A stretch of DNA of 64,000 nucleotides from Salinispora pacifica CNR114 (GCF_000514775.1 NZ_AZWO01000005.1:62001-126000), one strand, 5' to 3'. Counted from the first letter of the stretch, positions 32,321-41,699 are shown. A program made the numbers and translations. Notes: generated from the letters alone by a model not told the origin.

Positions 32321-33468
32321 CCGTCCGCGAACACCAGGCGCAGCAGCCGGTCGTCCTCCGCCACCGGAGCCCCGCGCCCGTCGTGGTTCGAGGTGCTCAC
32401 CCAGAGCGAGCCGTCCGGTGCCGCGGCGACTGCCCGCAACCGGCCGTACTGGTTGGTGAGCAGGTCGCGCGGTTGGCCGAGCGTTCCGATGTCGGTCAAC
32501 TCGACCAGCCAGAGCCGCTGTCCGCGCAGGCAGGCCGTAGCGAGGAGTTGCTCGGTCCGGGCGAGTCCGGAGCAGGAGGCGTCCGCCGGCGGCCACCAGA
32601 CGATCGGGTTGACGTACCGACTGTCGTCGGAGCGGCCTTCGACCTCCGGCCATCCGTAGTTGCCGCCCGGCTCGATCTCGTTGATCTCGTCCCAGGTGTT
32701 CTGGCCGAACTCGACGGCGTACATCCGACCGTCGGCGGCCCAGGTGAAGCCCTGCACGTTCCGGTGCCCCAGGGACCAGACGGGCGAGTCGGGGAAGGGG
32801 TTGTCCGGTGCCGGCTCGCCGGCGGTGGTGATTCGCAAGATCTTTCCGCCGAGCCGGTCGCCGTCCTGCGCCTGTTCCCGATCGCCGGCGTCGCCGGTGC
32901 TGACATAGAGCTGCCCGTCCGGGCCGAAGGCGAGGCCACCGCCGTTGTGGGTGCGCGCCTTCGGGATACCGGTCAGGATCGGGCGCGGCGGCTCGCCGAG
33001 GGTGAGCCGGGCGACGCGGTTGTCCCGTTCGGCGGTGTAGTACACGAAGACCGTCTGGTCCCGCTGATAGTCCGGGGAGACGGCGATCCCCATCAGCCCG
33101 CCCTCGCCACCCGCCGTCACCTCGGCGAGGGTCTGGACCACGGTCACCCGCAGCCCGTCGGGGTCGGACTCCGGCCCGACCTGGAGAATCCGGCCGGAGT
33201 CCCGCTCGGTCACCAGCGCGCCCCCGTCCGGGAGGAACGCGATGCCCCACGGGACCCGTAGGCCCTTCGCCAGCACGGTGGCCACCACCTCCGGCCCGGT
33301 GCTGCCCGGGTCGGAGGTGGTCGGGGTGGGGAAGGTGGGGGGTTCGCCGGCCGGGTCGGGCCCGGGCTCGCCGAAGCTGCAACCGGCGACGATCAGCAGC
33401 GTCGCGCACGACGCCGCGAGGGTAGCCCGAAAGCGGTGGATGCGCGGGTGCGCGGGACGGGCGCTCAC
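32302..33468 (-). CDS. PQQ-type sugar dehydrogenase (soluble glucose/sorbosone dehydrogenase family) lipoprotein
   Basis: A 388-residue secreted lipoprotein. Signal peptide with lipobox LIVAGC, lipidated cysteine C30, then a Pro/Thr-rich linker. The six-bladed beta-propeller shows family segments WGIAFLPDGGALVTERDSGRI, GEGGLMGIAVSPDY, HNGGGLAFGPDGQLYVSTGDAG, LGGKILRI, SLGHRNVQGFTW and WDEINEIEPGGNYGWPEVEG. Such proteins bind PQQ in the best-studied cases, but many actinobacterial members have no known cofactor. It corresponds in position to mycobacterial LppZ. Single gene, divergent from the 2-hydroxyacid dehydrogenase. Confidence 0.88.
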   Translation of the reverse strand: MSARPAHPRIHRFRATLAASCATLLIVAGCSFGEPGPDPAGEPPTFPTPTTSDPGSTGPEVVATVLAKGLRVPWGIAFLPDGGALVTERDSGRILQVGPESDPDGLRVTVVQTLAEVTAGGEGGLMGIAVSPDYQRDQTVFVYYTAERDNRVARLTLGEPPRPILTGIPKARTHNGGGLAFGPDGQLYVSTGDAGDREQAQDGDRLGGKILRITTAGEPAPDNPFPDSPVWSLGHRNVQGFTWAADGRMYAVEFGQNTWDEINEIEPGGNYGWPEVEGRSDDSRYVNPIVWWPPADASCSGLARTEQLLATACLRGQRLWLVELTDIGTLGQPRDLLTNQYGRLRAVAAAPDGSLWVSTSNHDGRGAPVAEDDRLLRLVFADGEAGRS

Positions 33469-33548
33469 CGGGACCAGGGTAGCGGCCGGTGGGCCGGTGT
33501 GGGCCCCGGAAAAGGGCGGGCCGGTTCGAGGCTCTATCGTCGGCGGGT

Positions 33549-34466
33549 GTGAAGGTGTGGATCCCCCATGAGCACGGCATGTCCCTCCTCGGCGACCTGC
33601 CGGCGGGTGTCACGGTGGAGGTGGCGGAGCCGGACCGGCTCCCGTCCCCGGTGACCGACGTCCGGTTCTGGGTCCCGCCGTTCCTGGCCGAGGCGGAGAC
33701 CACCGACCTGTTGCGGGAGCTGCCGGATCTGGAAGTGGTGCAGCTGTTGACCGCCGGTGCGGACGCGTGGGTCGGCCGGATGCCGGCGGGTGTGACGCTC
33801 TGTGATGCCCGGGGAGTGCACGACCAGGCCACCTCGGAGTGGGTCGTCGCCGCGATCCTGGCGCACCTCCGCTCCATTCCCACGCTGGTCCGGGCACAGG
33901 ACCGTCGGGAGTGGGCATACCGCGAGGTGGCGCCCACCGACGAACTGGCCGGCAAGCGGGTGTTGATCGTCGGCGCCGGCTCGATCGGCACGGCGCTCGG
34001 GGCACGCCTCGCCCCGTTCGAGGTGCGCCTCACCCGGGTGGCCCGGACGGCGCGGCCCGGCGTCCACGCCGTCGCGGAACTGCCCCGGCTGTTGCCGGAG
34101 GCGGATGTGGTGGTGCTGCTGGTGCCGTTGACCGAGCAGACCCGCGGGCTGGTTGACGAGGCCTTCCTCGCGGCGATGCGCGATGGCGCCCTGCTGGTCA
34201 ATGCGGCGCGGGGGCCGGTGGCGCGGACCGAGGCGCTCGTCGCCGAGCTGGGCACCGGCCGGATCTCGGCCGTACTGGATGTCACCGACCCCGAGCCGCT
34301 GCCCGCCGACAACCCGTTGTGGGAGATGCCGAACGTGCTACTCACCCCGCATGTCGCGGGCTCGGTACAGGGCCTGCTCCCGCGGGCGTACCAGCTGGTG
34401 GGCGATCAGATTCGCCGCTGCGCCGCGGGCGAGCAGCCGACCAACGTGGTGGTGGCGGGCTACTGA
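33549..34466 (+). CDS. D-isomer-specific 2-hydroxyacid dehydrogenase family protein
   Basis: A 305-residue NAD(P)-binding oxidoreductase. Rossmann motif VLIVGAGSIGTALGARL (about 140), catalytic arginine region VNAARGPVART, DVTDPEPLPADNPLWEMPNVLLTPH with the catalytic His in TPHVAGS. The N-terminal substrate domain is less conserved. It reduces 2-oxoacids or oxidises D-2-hydroxyacids; hydroxypyruvate or glyoxylate are usual substrates. GTG at 33549 gives the N-terminus VKVWIPHEHG; the extended frame from 33489 has no ribosome site. Its stop codon overlaps the stop of the converging PH-domain gene. Confidence 0.88.
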   Translation: MKVWIPHEHGMSLLGDLPAGVTVEVAEPDRLPSPVTDVRFWVPPFLAEAETTDLLRELPDLEVVQLLTAGADAWVGRMPAGVTLCDARGVHDQATSEWVVAAILAHLRSIPTLVRAQDRREWAYREVAPTDELAGKRVLIVGAGSIGTALGARLAPFEVRLTRVARTARPGVHAVAELPRLLPEADVVVLLVPLTEQTRGLVDEAFLAAMRDGALLVNAARGPVARTEALVAELGTGRISAVLDVTDPEPLPADNPLWEMPNVLLTPHVAGSVQGLLPRAYQLVGDQIRRCAAGEQPTNVVVAGY

Positions 34467-34849
34467 ATCGACTGGTCGGCCGGGCCGGGCGCGGGCCGCT
34501 CGGTGACCGCGACGAGCCGGGGCAGGTCGTCCCGGCGGACGGCGGGCAGCGTGACCGTCTGACCGTCGGTGAGCCGAGCGACCGCCCGGCCAGCTGGATC
34601 CGCGCCCAACTCGACGATCTGCTCCCAGCGGACTCGGCGCTGGCCGGCGAGAGCCCGCAGGCACAGCCCCTGTGCGGTGACGTCGGTGCCGGCCCGCCAG
34701 GCCCACCCGCCGAGGAGGAGCGGTACGAGGAGCACCGGCAACAGGTACCACCGGGCGGCGGCCAGGGGCAGGGCGCCGAAGAAGGCGACCACCGCGGCTA
34801 CCAGCAGGGCCTGGTTGTGCCGGAATCGGAGGGTGTCGGAGCTGCTCAC
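34460..34849 (-). CDS. Small PH-domain membrane protein (Cfp6-like)
   Basis: A 129-residue protein: two adjacent membrane helices (about 13-48: ALLVAAVVAFFGALPLAA, WYLLPVLLVPLLLGGWAW), then a short beta-rich bacterial PH-like domain (VTAQGLCLRALAGQRRVRWEQIVELGA... VTLPAVRRDDLPRLV). This matches the PH_6 family of low-molecular-weight antigen 6 (Cfp6) of mycobacteria, which also lies near ilvB there. Function unknown. The stop overlaps the end of the 2-hydroxyacid dehydrogenase by 7 bp. Confidence 0.8.
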   Translation of the reverse strand: MSSSDTLRFRHNQALLVAAVVAFFGALPLAAARWYLLPVLLVPLLLGGWAWRAGTDVTAQGLCLRALAGQRRVRWEQIVELGADPAGRAVARLTDGQTVTLPAVRRDDLPRLVAVTERPAPGPADQSIQ

Positions 34850-34939
34850 CCTGTGATGATCCCACCTGTCCCCAGCGGTGTCGGGACGGGGCGGTCCCCT
34901 GCGCCGCGGGTGGCGGCACAGTCGATCATCGCCAGGAGT

Positions 34940-34983
34940 GCGGGGCTCCGACCCGCCGCCTCTGCGGCGGGTCGGAGCCCCGC
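34940..34983. terminator. Perfect 20-bp hairpin (terminator of beta-helix gene)
   Basis: Arms 34940-34959 and 34964-34983 match perfectly with a CTCT loop. It lies 12 bp beyond the stop of the minus-strand beta-helix gene. It is the longest perfect stem in the window and should stop transcription in either direction, insulating the PH-domain gene. Confidence 0.85.
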
Positions 34984-34995
34984 GTGGGTGCCGGT

Positions 34996-36396
34996 TCAGG
35001 CTGGGCAGTCGGGAACGTCGCCGACGCAGTTGTTGGGCCGGTTCTTGATAACGATGGTGCCGGTGGCGGTGTTCAGGTCAACCGTCCCACCGTTGTTGAC
35101 GATGCCGCCGCCGTCGACCGTGGCGATGTTCTTCACCACCTGCGTGTTGAACAGCGTCACCGTGCCCCCGGAGTTGTAGATGCCGCCGCCCTCCTCGGCC
35201 TGGTTACCGATGACCTTCGTGTTGCGCATCACCAGCACGCTGAAGTTGTACACGCCGCCGCCGAGGCTCGAGAGGGAGGTGTTGCCCTGGATGAGGCCAT
35301 CCTCGACCACAGCGGTGGAGTCGGGGCCGACGAACAGGCCGCCGGCAAACCCGGAGGAGGCGGTGTTGTTGGTGATCTTCACCCGCTTCAGGGTGAGCTG
35401 TCCGTCGACCTGGATCCCAGCGAAATTACTCGAGCGGTTGCCGGTGATCGTGCTGTCGACGACGGTGCCGATACCGTCGTTGAGGATCAGTAGGCCGCCG
35501 GCTCCCCCGGAGTTGTTGTCGGCGATCAGGCTGTGCCGGATCGTCACGACGGCGGAGGAGCCGATGCTGACCACACCGCCCACGGCGCCTGCGGTGTTCG
35601 CCTTGACCACTGCTTTCTCCAGAGTCAACCGTCCCCCGGAGTTGAGGAATCCGCCGCCGGTGGCGACGGCGGTATTGCGACTCACGGTGGTGTGTCGCAC
35701 GGTGGTGACGCCGGCGCTGTAAATGCCCCCGCCGCTTCCGTTGGCGATGTTGCGGGTGATGGTGCTGTGTTTGGTGGTGAGTGCGCCGCCGGTGTTGACG
35801 AGGATTCCGCCGCCGTCGCTGTCGGTTTGTCCGCCGGTGATGGTGAGGTGGTGGAGGGTGAGGTCGCCGCCGGTGTCGACGGTGAGGATTCTGAATTGTT
35901 CGACGGCGGCGGCGCGTTCGATGACGGTGTGTTTGCCGCCGTTGAGGGTGATGGGGGTGGTGATGTCGGGGAGGCCGGCGTCGTCGATGGTGGCGGTGAG
36001 TAGGTAGGTGCACTTGCTGGCGAGGTTGAGGGTGGCGCCGCCGCGGGCGTTGGCGAGGGTGATCGCGGCGATCAGCTTGTCCGCGTCACAGGGGATCGGG
36101 ATGCCCTTCGTGTCCTTACCCCTGCCGTCGTGGGCGCTCCCGCCCCCCTTGGCTCGCTCGTCGTGGTGGTCGCCTCCGGCGGAGGGGGCGCCCCGGTGTT
36201 TCCCGGGCCGGTCGTCGCTACTGCTGATGGCGCGTCCGACCGCATCCCCGATCGGGGTGACGGTGATGCCGGCGGCGGTGAGGGCCAGGCCGGTCACCCC
36301 GGCCAGCCCGGCGGCCCACCAGCGCCGCCGTGACCTCGCCCGGTGCCCGCCGGGGCGGTCCGGTTCGGGTGTCTGGATGTGTTCCTGCTGGTTCAT
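34996..36396 (-). CDS. Secreted or membrane-anchored right-handed beta-helix repeat protein
   Basis: A 466-residue surface-type protein. An RRRWW cytoplasmic start is followed by one hydrophobic segment (about 27-47), a disordered Gly/His/Lys linker, then from about 100 a Cys-anchored parallel beta-helix. Repeats include LTLHHLTITGGQTDSDGGGILVN, TKHSTITRNIANGSGGGIY and VRHTTVSRNTAVATGGG, with many further NxGGxxGG turns, ending NRPNNCVGDVPDCPA. This resembles chlamydial Pmp-like or pectate-lyase-like helices. No catalytic residues are evident; adhesion or matrix binding is possible. Codons in 35700-36060 differ sharply from the flanks. Start ATG at 36396, with GGGGGAAGGA 12 bp upstream. Confidence 0.85.
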   Translation of the reverse strand: MNQQEHIQTPEPDRPGGHRARSRRRWWAAGLAGVTGLALTAAGITVTPIGDAVGRAISSSDDRPGKHRGAPSAGGDHHDERAKGGGSAHDGRGKDTKGIPIPCDADKLIAAITLANARGGATLNLASKCTYLLTATIDDAGLPDITTPITLNGGKHTVIERAAAVEQFRILTVDTGGDLTLHHLTITGGQTDSDGGGILVNTGGALTTKHSTITRNIANGSGGGIYSAGVTTVRHTTVSRNTAVATGGGFLNSGGRLTLEKAVVKANTAGAVGGVVSIGSSAVVTIRHSLIADNNSGGAGGLLILNDGIGTVVDSTITGNRSSNFAGIQVDGQLTLKRVKITNNTASSGFAGGLFVGPDSTAVVEDGLIQGNTSLSSLGGGVYNFSVLVMRNTKVIGNQAEEGGGIYNSGGTVTLFNTQVVKNIATVDGGGIVNNGGTVDLNTATGTIVIKNRPNNCVGDVPDCPA

Positions 36397-36944
36397 CGCG
36401 GTGTCGGTGTCCTTCCCCCGTGAACGACGAGGAGCCGTCCGCCCGGTGGTGCCTGACCGGGTGGTTCCTCGGCTACCGAGCGGGCGGTAGCGGCCAACCC
36501 GGACGCTAAACCGACAAACAGATCAAATGAACATGAACCCGAAAAACATGCCCAAAACAGACAAAGCTCTGCTGTGGTCGCCCGCTCCGGTTGATCCTGC
36601 TCGCTCGTCCCGGGGTGGTCGACGCGGCGCACGCCCGGCGTCGGCCGCAAGGGGGCTCAGGGGAGTTGACGTCGAACAGGGGTGCCGGCGGGTGACGCTG
36701 GGTTCGCGGCTGCGTGCGGCGCGAAGCTATTCCAGAAAGGCGGTACCGAACGGCATCACATAAAGTGTTCGGGTAACTGCTAAGTGCTGGAATTTAAGAC
36801 TTATTAAGGTATTCCTGGGACGGGTCTATGGCTAGATCTATGTGAATGTCGGAGATTGGTCGGTAGAGTCAACCATCGGTGCGGCGGAGGTGGGTTCCGG
36901 TTTCTCCGCCGCGGTATTGCCGACCGGCAGACGAGGAGGACGAC
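36397..36944. other. 548-bp AT-enriched intergenic region with leader hairpins
   Basis: The region between the divergent beta-helix gene and the small peptide gene holds no convincing protein gene; open frames at 36527-36763 and 36393-36650 have no ribosome site or family match. It contains the hairpins at 36428-36480 next to the beta-helix gene, an A-rich stretch at about 36505-36570, and an AT-rich block at about 36765-36845 that probably carries the promoter of the small peptide gene. Confidence 0.6.
36428..36480 (-). promoter_or_regulatory. Mutually exclusive hairpins in the beta-helix leader
   Basis: One bulged stem pairs 36428-36433 with 36466-36471 and 36442-36447 with 36456-36461. 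A second, small stem pairs 36468-36472 with 36476-36480. They share 36468-36471, so only one can form at a time. The element lies 32-84 bp upstream of the ATG, in the expected 5' UTR. A regulatory role is inference. Confidence 0.35.
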
Positions 36945-37106
36945 GTGACGATTCAGAAGGTCGTGAGACTGGTCGCTGTTGTTGTAATCGCCGTGACGGG
37001 GCTCACGAATCCAACCGATTCGGGGACTGAGCAGCAAGAAAAGAAACCCGCCGCCACCGGTGAATCGCGGATCTCGCTCGCCGAATCGTGTCCATGTCCG
37101 ATGTGA
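36945..37106 (+). CDS. Small exported-type peptide with CPCP tail (53 aa), unrecognised
   Basis: GTG start with an excellent ribosome site (GAGGAGGA, 4 bp spacing). The N-terminus VTIQKVVRLVAVVVIAVTG has basic residues then a hydrophobic core, as in a signal peptide or membrane anchor. A hydrophilic middle (TNPTDSGTEQQEKKPAATGE) is followed by the C-terminal segment SRISLAESCPCPM, with two cysteines in a CPCP motif. I do not recognise a family. Options: secreted structural or metal-binding peptide, small membrane regulator, or precursor of a modified peptide; no modification enzyme is adjacent. It is convergent with ilvD, with its stop 115 bp before that of ilvD. Confidence 0.55.
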   Translation: MTIQKVVRLVAVVVIAVTGLTNPTDSGTEQQEKKPAATGESRISLAESCPCPM

Positions 37107-37221
37107 GTTGTGTCCGCGCCGACAACCAGCCCGGCCCGGTCCGCTCGGTAGGCGGAGGGCCGGCTGGCGTTCCCGGGTCTTCTCGGGGCGGCGGTCCCCG
37201 AGGTCGCGCCCCGAAATCCGG

Positions 37222-39069
37222 CTACTCGGGGACGCGGCGGTAGGCGCCGTCGCTGGCGGAGGTCGCCATGGCGGCGTACGCGCGCAGCGCCGCCGAGACG
37301 GGGCGCTGCCGCTCCGCCGGCGTGTACGGCCGGTCTCGCTTCTCCTGCGCGATCCGGCGGGCATCCAACACCTCGGCCGGTACGGCCAACTCGATGGCCC
37401 GGTTCGGAATGTCGATGACGATCTCGTCGCCCGATTCGACCAGGGCGATCAGCCCGCCGGCGGCGGCCTCCGGGGAGACGTGCCCGACCGACAACCCGGA
37501 GGTCCCGCCGGAGAACCGGCCGTCGGTGAGCAGCGCGCAGGCCCGCCCCAACCCCCGGCCCTTGAGGAACGAGGTGGGGTAGAGCATCTCCTGCATTCCG
37601 GGCCCACCCCGGGGGCCCTCGTAGCGGATCACCACCACGTCCCCCGCGGTGACCTCCTTGGCCAGAATGGCGGTGACCGCATCGTCCTGGGACTCGTAGA
37701 CCCGGGCTGGGCCGCGGAAGGTTAGGCACTCCTCGGGCACGCCGGCGGTCTTCACCACGCAGCCCTCTGGTGCCAGGTTGCCGTGCAGGATGGCCAGCCC
37801 CCCGTCCGCGGTGTACGCGTGCGCCCGGTCCCGGACGCACCCGCCGGCCGCATCGGTGTCCAACGTGGACCAGCGGTTGGTGGTGGAGAACGGCTCGGTG
37901 GTGCGTACCCCGCCCGGCGCGGCGTGGAACAGCTCGATCGCCTTCGGTGTCGCGGTGCCGCCGCGAATGTCCCAGTCGGCGAGCCAGCGCTCCAGCGAAG
38001 AGGAGTGCACCGCGTGGACCTCCCGGTTGAGCAGGCCGGCCCGGTCCAGCTCACCGAGGATGGCCGGGATTCCGCCCGCCCGGTGGACGTCCTCCATGTG
38101 GTAATTGGGGGAGTTCGGTGCGACCTTGGCCAGGCAGGGCACCCGCCGGGAGATGGCGTCGATGTCCATCACCCCGAAGTCCAGCTCGGCCTCGCGGGCG
38201 GCGGCGAGTAGGTGCAGGATGGTGTTCGTCGAGCCACCCATCGCGACGTCGAGGGCGACCGCGTTGTCGAAGGCGGCGCGGCTGGCGACCGCGCGGGGCA
38301 GCACCGTGGCGTCGTCCCCGTCGTACCAGCGCTTGGCGATCTCGACGACGGTGCGGCCGGCCTCGACGAAGAGCGACCGGCGGGCGGCGTGGGTCGCCAG
38401 GGTCGACCCGTTGCCGGGCAGGGCCAGGCCGATCGCCTCGGTGAGGCAGTTCATCGAGTTGGCGGTGAACATGCCGGAGCACGAGCCGCAGGTGGGGCAG
38501 GCCGAGCGTTCGATCTGGTCGAGTTGGTCGTCGGTGACCGCCTCGTTGGAGGCGGCGATCATCGCGTCAATCAGGTCGATCTTGGAGTGCACGACTCCCT
38601 CGATCGCGACGGTCTTCCCGGCCTCCATCGGACCGCCGGAGACGAAGACGGTCGGGATGTTCAGCCGCAGTGCGGCCAGCAGCATCCCAGGGGTGATCTT
38701 GTCGCAGTTGGAGATGCAGACCAGGGCGTCGGCGCAGTGCGCGTTGACCATGTACTCCACCGCGTCGGCGATCAGTTCCCGGCTGGGCAGCGAGTAGAGC
38801 ATGCCGCCGTGGCCCATCGCGATGCCGTCGTCCACGGCGATGGTGTTGAACTCCCGGCCCACCCCGCCGGACTCGGCTACCGCCTCGGCCACCAAGCCGC
38901 CGAGTTCCTTGAGGTGGACATGCCCCGGAACGAACTGGGTGAAACTGTTGGCGATGGCGACGATCGGCTTGCCGAAGTCGTCGTCGGTCATCCCGGTGGC
39001 CCGCCACAGGGCTCGGGCGCCGGCCATCGTCCGACCGTGGGTGGAGGTCCTCGACCGCAGCTCAGGCAT
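37222..39069 (-). CDS. ilvD: Dihydroxy-acid dehydratase
   Basis: A 615-residue Fe-S enzyme of valine, isoleucine and pantothenate synthesis, dehydrating 2,3-dihydroxy-3-methylbutanoate or -pentanoate to the 2-oxoacids. Motifs: [36 protein letters not shown] and [22 protein letters not shown] with the cluster cysteines, EGCVVKT, and the C-terminal [14 protein letters not shown]. Length equals that of E. coli IlvD. ATG at 39069 gives [26 protein letters not shown]; a longer frame to 39138 lacks support. Transcribed alone, opposite to the ilvB cluster. Confidence 0.97.
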   Translation of the reverse strand: MPELRSRTSTHGRTMAGARALWRATGMTDDDFGKPIVAIANSFTQFVPGHVHLKELGGLVAEAVAESGGVGREFNTIAVDDGIAMGHGGMLYSLPSRELIADAVEYMVNAHCADALVCISNCDKITPGMLLAALRLNIPTVFVSGGPMEAGKTVAIEGVVHSKIDLIDAMIAASNEAVTDDQLDQIERSACPTCGSCSGMFTANSMNCLTEAIGLALPGNGSTLATHAARRSLFVEAGRTVVEIAKRWYDGDDATVLPRAVASRAAFDNAVALDVAMGGSTNTILHLLAAAREAELDFGVMDIDAISRRVPCLAKVAPNSPNYHMEDVHRAGGIPAILGELDRAGLLNREVHAVHSSSLERWLADWDIRGGTATPKAIELFHAAPGGVRTTEPFSTTNRWSTLDTDAAGGCVRDRAHAYTADGGLAILHGNLAPEGCVVKTAGVPEECLTFRGPARVYESQDDAVTAILAKEVTAGDVVVIRYEGPRGGPGMQEMLYPTSFLKGRGLGRACALLTDGRFSGGTSGLSVGHVSPEAAAGGLIALVESGDEIVIDIPNRAIELAVPAEVLDARRIAQEKRDRPYTPAERQRPVSAALRAYAAMATSASDGAYRRVPE

Positions 39070-39180
39070 GCGTACCAGTCTGGCACCGCCGCGGGGGTGA
39101 CCGGAGCCCGAGCCGGACGTGTCCCAACAGATGCGCATCCCGGCCCCCCATACCCCGCGTTCATCCGGCAGAGTTGGGCT

Positions 39181-41493
39181 GTGTTGCTACCCACGAGTCG
39201 GCTTCGCGGCGCGGTGCGGAGCGGGCTCACCCGCAAGCCGGCTGCCATCCCGGCGGCGGGCGGCGCCCGCCGGTTGTCGGCGCGCCGCCCCGCAGCGTTT
39301 CTCCTCCTCGCCGTGGCCGCGGTCATCGGCCTGGTCGCGGTCGTGGCCGGCGTGGCGGTACTGCTGGCCGCTGCCGGGCAGCCCAAGTCGGTCCCCTCGG
39401 TCGGCTGGGCCGAGGTGGTCGCCCTGGCCACCGCGACCAGCGGGCTGCTCTTCGGAGCCGGGCTGCTCCGCCTCCCCGGCATGGCCCCCACCATCGGGGT
39501 GGCCACCCGGCTGTTGCTGGACGGGATGATCATCTCGACCGCGCTCTGGTTCGTGGGTTGGGTGCTCCTCGCCGAGCCGACCCGTCTGCTCGGATCCGCT
39601 CCGGCGGTCGGTGCGCCGATCCTCCTCGCCACCGCCAGCGCGGCGCTGATCGTGGGCCTCGCCACCGTCGTGGTGTTTCGGGTCTCGTCGCCGCGGCGCC
39701 GGCTCGCCGCGCTCGGCGCCGGTTCCGCCGCGACGACCGTCGGTGGGCTCGGCGTCGCCACCGGGCTGCTGATGGCTGAGGCGGGGTTGGCGTTCGGTGG
39801 CGCGACGGTGGCCGTCGCCGGCCTGCTGACCGTGGCGCTGGTGCTCCATGGGTTCGATCGTCCCTGCCAGTCGGACATCGATCCGACGCGGCGCGAGGGT
39901 GAGCACGCCGTCCTGCCGATCCTGGTGATGGCGGGCGCGGCGGCGTACCACCTGCTCCAGGATGGCCGCTTCGAACCGTGCGGCATGGCCGCTGCCAGCG
40001 TCGAGGTCTTCGCCCTGGTCGCCCGGCAGTACCTGACCCTGCACGACGTCCGCCGGTACGCGCGCCGGCTGGTCGAGGGGGAGGCGCACTTCCGGGAGTT
40101 GGCACACACCGACGCCCTGACCGGCCTGGCGAACCGGCGGGGACTGCTGCGGGCCCTGCACCGCTGCGCCGAGCAGGGCACCCCGTGCGTCCTGCTCCTG
40201 CTCGACCTGGACGGCTTCAAGAACGTCAATGATGTGCGTGGTCACGACGCCGGCGACGCCGTCCTGGCCGAGGTGGGCCGGCGGCTACGCGCGCCCCTGG
40301 GCTTCGGCGAGCTGGCGGCCCGGCTCGGCGGGGACGAGTTCGCCGTCCTGCTGCCCGGCTCGCCGGCCACCATCGACCAGATGGGGGAGCGACTCCTCGG
40401 GGCGCTGGCGGCCGCGTACGAACTGCCCGAGGGGCCCGTCTTCCTCTCGGCGAGCATCGGCATCGCCGGTTGGGCCCGGCAACCCGATGTCGACCTGCTG
40501 CTGCGCCACGCCGACCTGGCCCTGCGCTACGCCAAGCAGCGCGGCAAGAACCGGATCGAGCGGTACGACGTCGCCTACGACCAGCTGTTGAGCCGGCGGG
40601 CCACGCTTGAGCACGAGCTGCGGGGGGCGATCGAGCGCGACGAGCTGCGGCTGGTGTTCCAACCGGTGGCGTCGCTGCCGTCGGTGCGCCCGGTCGGTGC
40701 CGAGGCGCTGCTCCGGTGGCGCCATCCGGAGCTGGGTGCGGTCCGCCCGGATGAGTTCATCCCGCTCGCCGAGGAGTGCGGCATGATCGCCAAGCTGGGG
40801 GCGTGGGTGTTGGACCAGGCCTGCCAGCAGCTCGCCCGTTGGCTCGCCGACGGGCATGACGTGTGGGTGTCGGTCAACGTCTCGCCGCGAGAGCTGCACG
40901 CCCCGGCCTACGTCGGTCAGGTCGCTGACGCGCTGCGGGCACATCGGGTTCCGCCGCAGCGCCTGGTGCTGGAGGTCACCGAGCACGCCGTCGCCACCGA
41001 CCTGGACGAGCTGATCCGGCGGTTGACCGCGCTGCGCCGGACCGGGGTTCGGATCGCGTTGGACGACTTCGGCGCCGGCTACTCCTCCCTCGGCCAGCTT
41101 CGGCGGCTTCCGCTCGACATCCTCAAGATCGATCACAGTCTCGTCGCCGGGCATGAGCCGGTTCGTCCGGTGGACGCCGACGGCCCGGCATTCGCCCCGA
41201 TGGTCGATATTGTCATGCGCCTGGGGCATCAGTTGGGTCTCGGGGTTATCGCCGAGGGGGTTACGACTCCGACCGCCCTGGCCGAAGTGGTCGCCGCGGG
41301 CTGCCACTTCGGCCAGGGCGCCCTCCTCGGCTGGGGGGTGCCGGCCGAGCACCTGGAGGCGATGTTGGTGGCGGCCACCTCGTCGCACGCCCCGCCGGTC
41401 GCCATGTCGATGCCGCCCGTGCTGGCCTCCGGCCCGCCGCTGCCCCGCCGGCCGCCGTCTCGGCCGGGGCCCGGGCAGCCGGTGCCGGAGTAG
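39181..41493 (+). CDS. Membrane GGDEF-EAL cyclic-di-GMP signalling protein 2
   Basis: A 770-residue protein: membrane sensor with about seven hydrophobic segments (35-270), GGDEF domain ([14 protein letters not shown] to [14 protein letters not shown]) and EAL domain with [12 protein letters not shown] in [11 protein letters not shown] in [39 protein letters not shown] and IAEGVTT, so both active sites look intact. No RxxD inhibitory site. Pro-rich C-terminal tail. The start is uncertain: GTG 39181 or GTG 39214; the frame stays open upstream through ilvD as a shadow. Divergent from ilvD and 16 kb from the first GGDEF-EAL gene. Confidence 0.9.
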   Translation: MLLPTSRLRGAVRSGLTRKPAAIPAAGGARRLSARRPAAFLLLAVAAVIGLVAVVAGVAVLLAAAGQPKSVPSVGWAEVVALATATSGLLFGAGLLRLPGMAPTIGVATRLLLDGMIISTALWFVGWVLLAEPTRLLGSAPAVGAPILLATASAALIVGLATVVVFRVSSPRRRLAALGAGSAATTVGGLGVATGLLMAEAGLAFGGATVAVAGLLTVALVLHGFDRPCQSDIDPTRREGEHAVLPILVMAGAAAYHLLQDGRFEPCGMAAASVEVFALVARQYLTLHDVRRYARRLVEGEAHFRELAHTDALTGLANRRGLLRALHRCAEQGTPCVLLLLDLDGFKNVNDVRGHDAGDAVLAEVGRRLRAPLGFGELAARLGGDEFAVLLPGSPATIDQMGERLLGALAAAYELPEGPVFLSASIGIAGWARQPDVDLLLRHADLALRYAKQRGKNRIERYDVAYDQLLSRRATLEHELRGAIERDELRLVFQPVASLPSVRPVGAEALLRWRHPELGAVRPDEFIPLAEECGMIAKLGAWVLDQACQQLARWLADGHDVWVSVNVSPRELHAPAYVGQVADALRAHRVPPQRLVLEVTEHAVATDLDELIRRLTALRRTGVRIALDDFGAGYSSLGQLRRLPLDILKIDHSLVAGHEPVRPVDADGPAFAPMVDIVMRLGHQLGLGVIAEGVTTPTALAEVVAAGCHFGQGALLGWGVPAEHLEAMLVAATSSHAPPVAMSMPPVLASGPPLPRRPPSRPGPGQPVPE

Positions 41494-41628
41494 CCCGGTC
41501 GGGTAGCTGGTGCCGGCCGGAGCAGCCCGGGTCGAAACTGGCCGGGTCAGCCCCGGGATCGGTCGGTGGTGCCAACTGTCCCGGGGCGGAAGTTTGCGAT
41601 CGATCCGTTAACCAATATGTGGGATAGG

Positions 41629-41657
41629 TTGACTCATTGCTTGAGATCCGTCATGCT
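41629..41657 (+). promoter_or_regulatory. Promoter of the ilvB leader transcript
   Basis: -35 TTGACT (41629-41634), 17-bp spacer, -10 CATGCT (41652-41657). The predicted start of transcription, 7 bp on, falls on the ATG of the leader peptide at 41664, so the leader mRNA would be leaderless. Confidence 0.6.
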
Positions 41658-41663
41658 GTTCCC

Positions 41664-41699
41664 ATGTCGTCGTACCGGTCGCTGCGAGTACTTACCTGA
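41664..41699 (+). CDS. ilvB attenuator leader peptide, 11 aa
   Basis: ATG...TGA encodes MSSYRSLRVLT. Two leucines and one valine lie among the last five residues (CTG CGA GTA CTT ACC), just before a hairpin that begins at the stop codon. Stalled translation at Leu/Val codons would hinder that hairpin and affect the downstream terminator. No ribosome site is present, consistent with a leaderless start. Peptide function is regulatory only. Confidence 0.6.
   Translation: MSSYRSLRVLT

Noticed and set aside
32177..34345. A 722-codon minus-strand frame
   Set aside because: It covers the PQQ-dehydrogenase in another frame and the antisense of the hydroxyacid dehydrogenase; its repetitive C-terminus only reflects the 22-bp DNA repeats.
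36421..36500. Cyclic-di-AMP (ydaO) or other known riboswitch upstream of the beta-helix gene
   Set aside because: A few words (GGAAGGACACCG, paired GC stems) recall such leaders, but the element is too short and lacks the conserved core as I know it.
36527..36763. Possible 78-aa plus-strand gene in the AT-enriched gap
   Set aside because: No ribosome site, composition changes halfway, no family resemblance.
38212..39180. N-terminal extension of the second GGDEF-EAL frame
   Set aside because: It is antisense to ilvD and low-complexity; the membrane domain begins after 39181.
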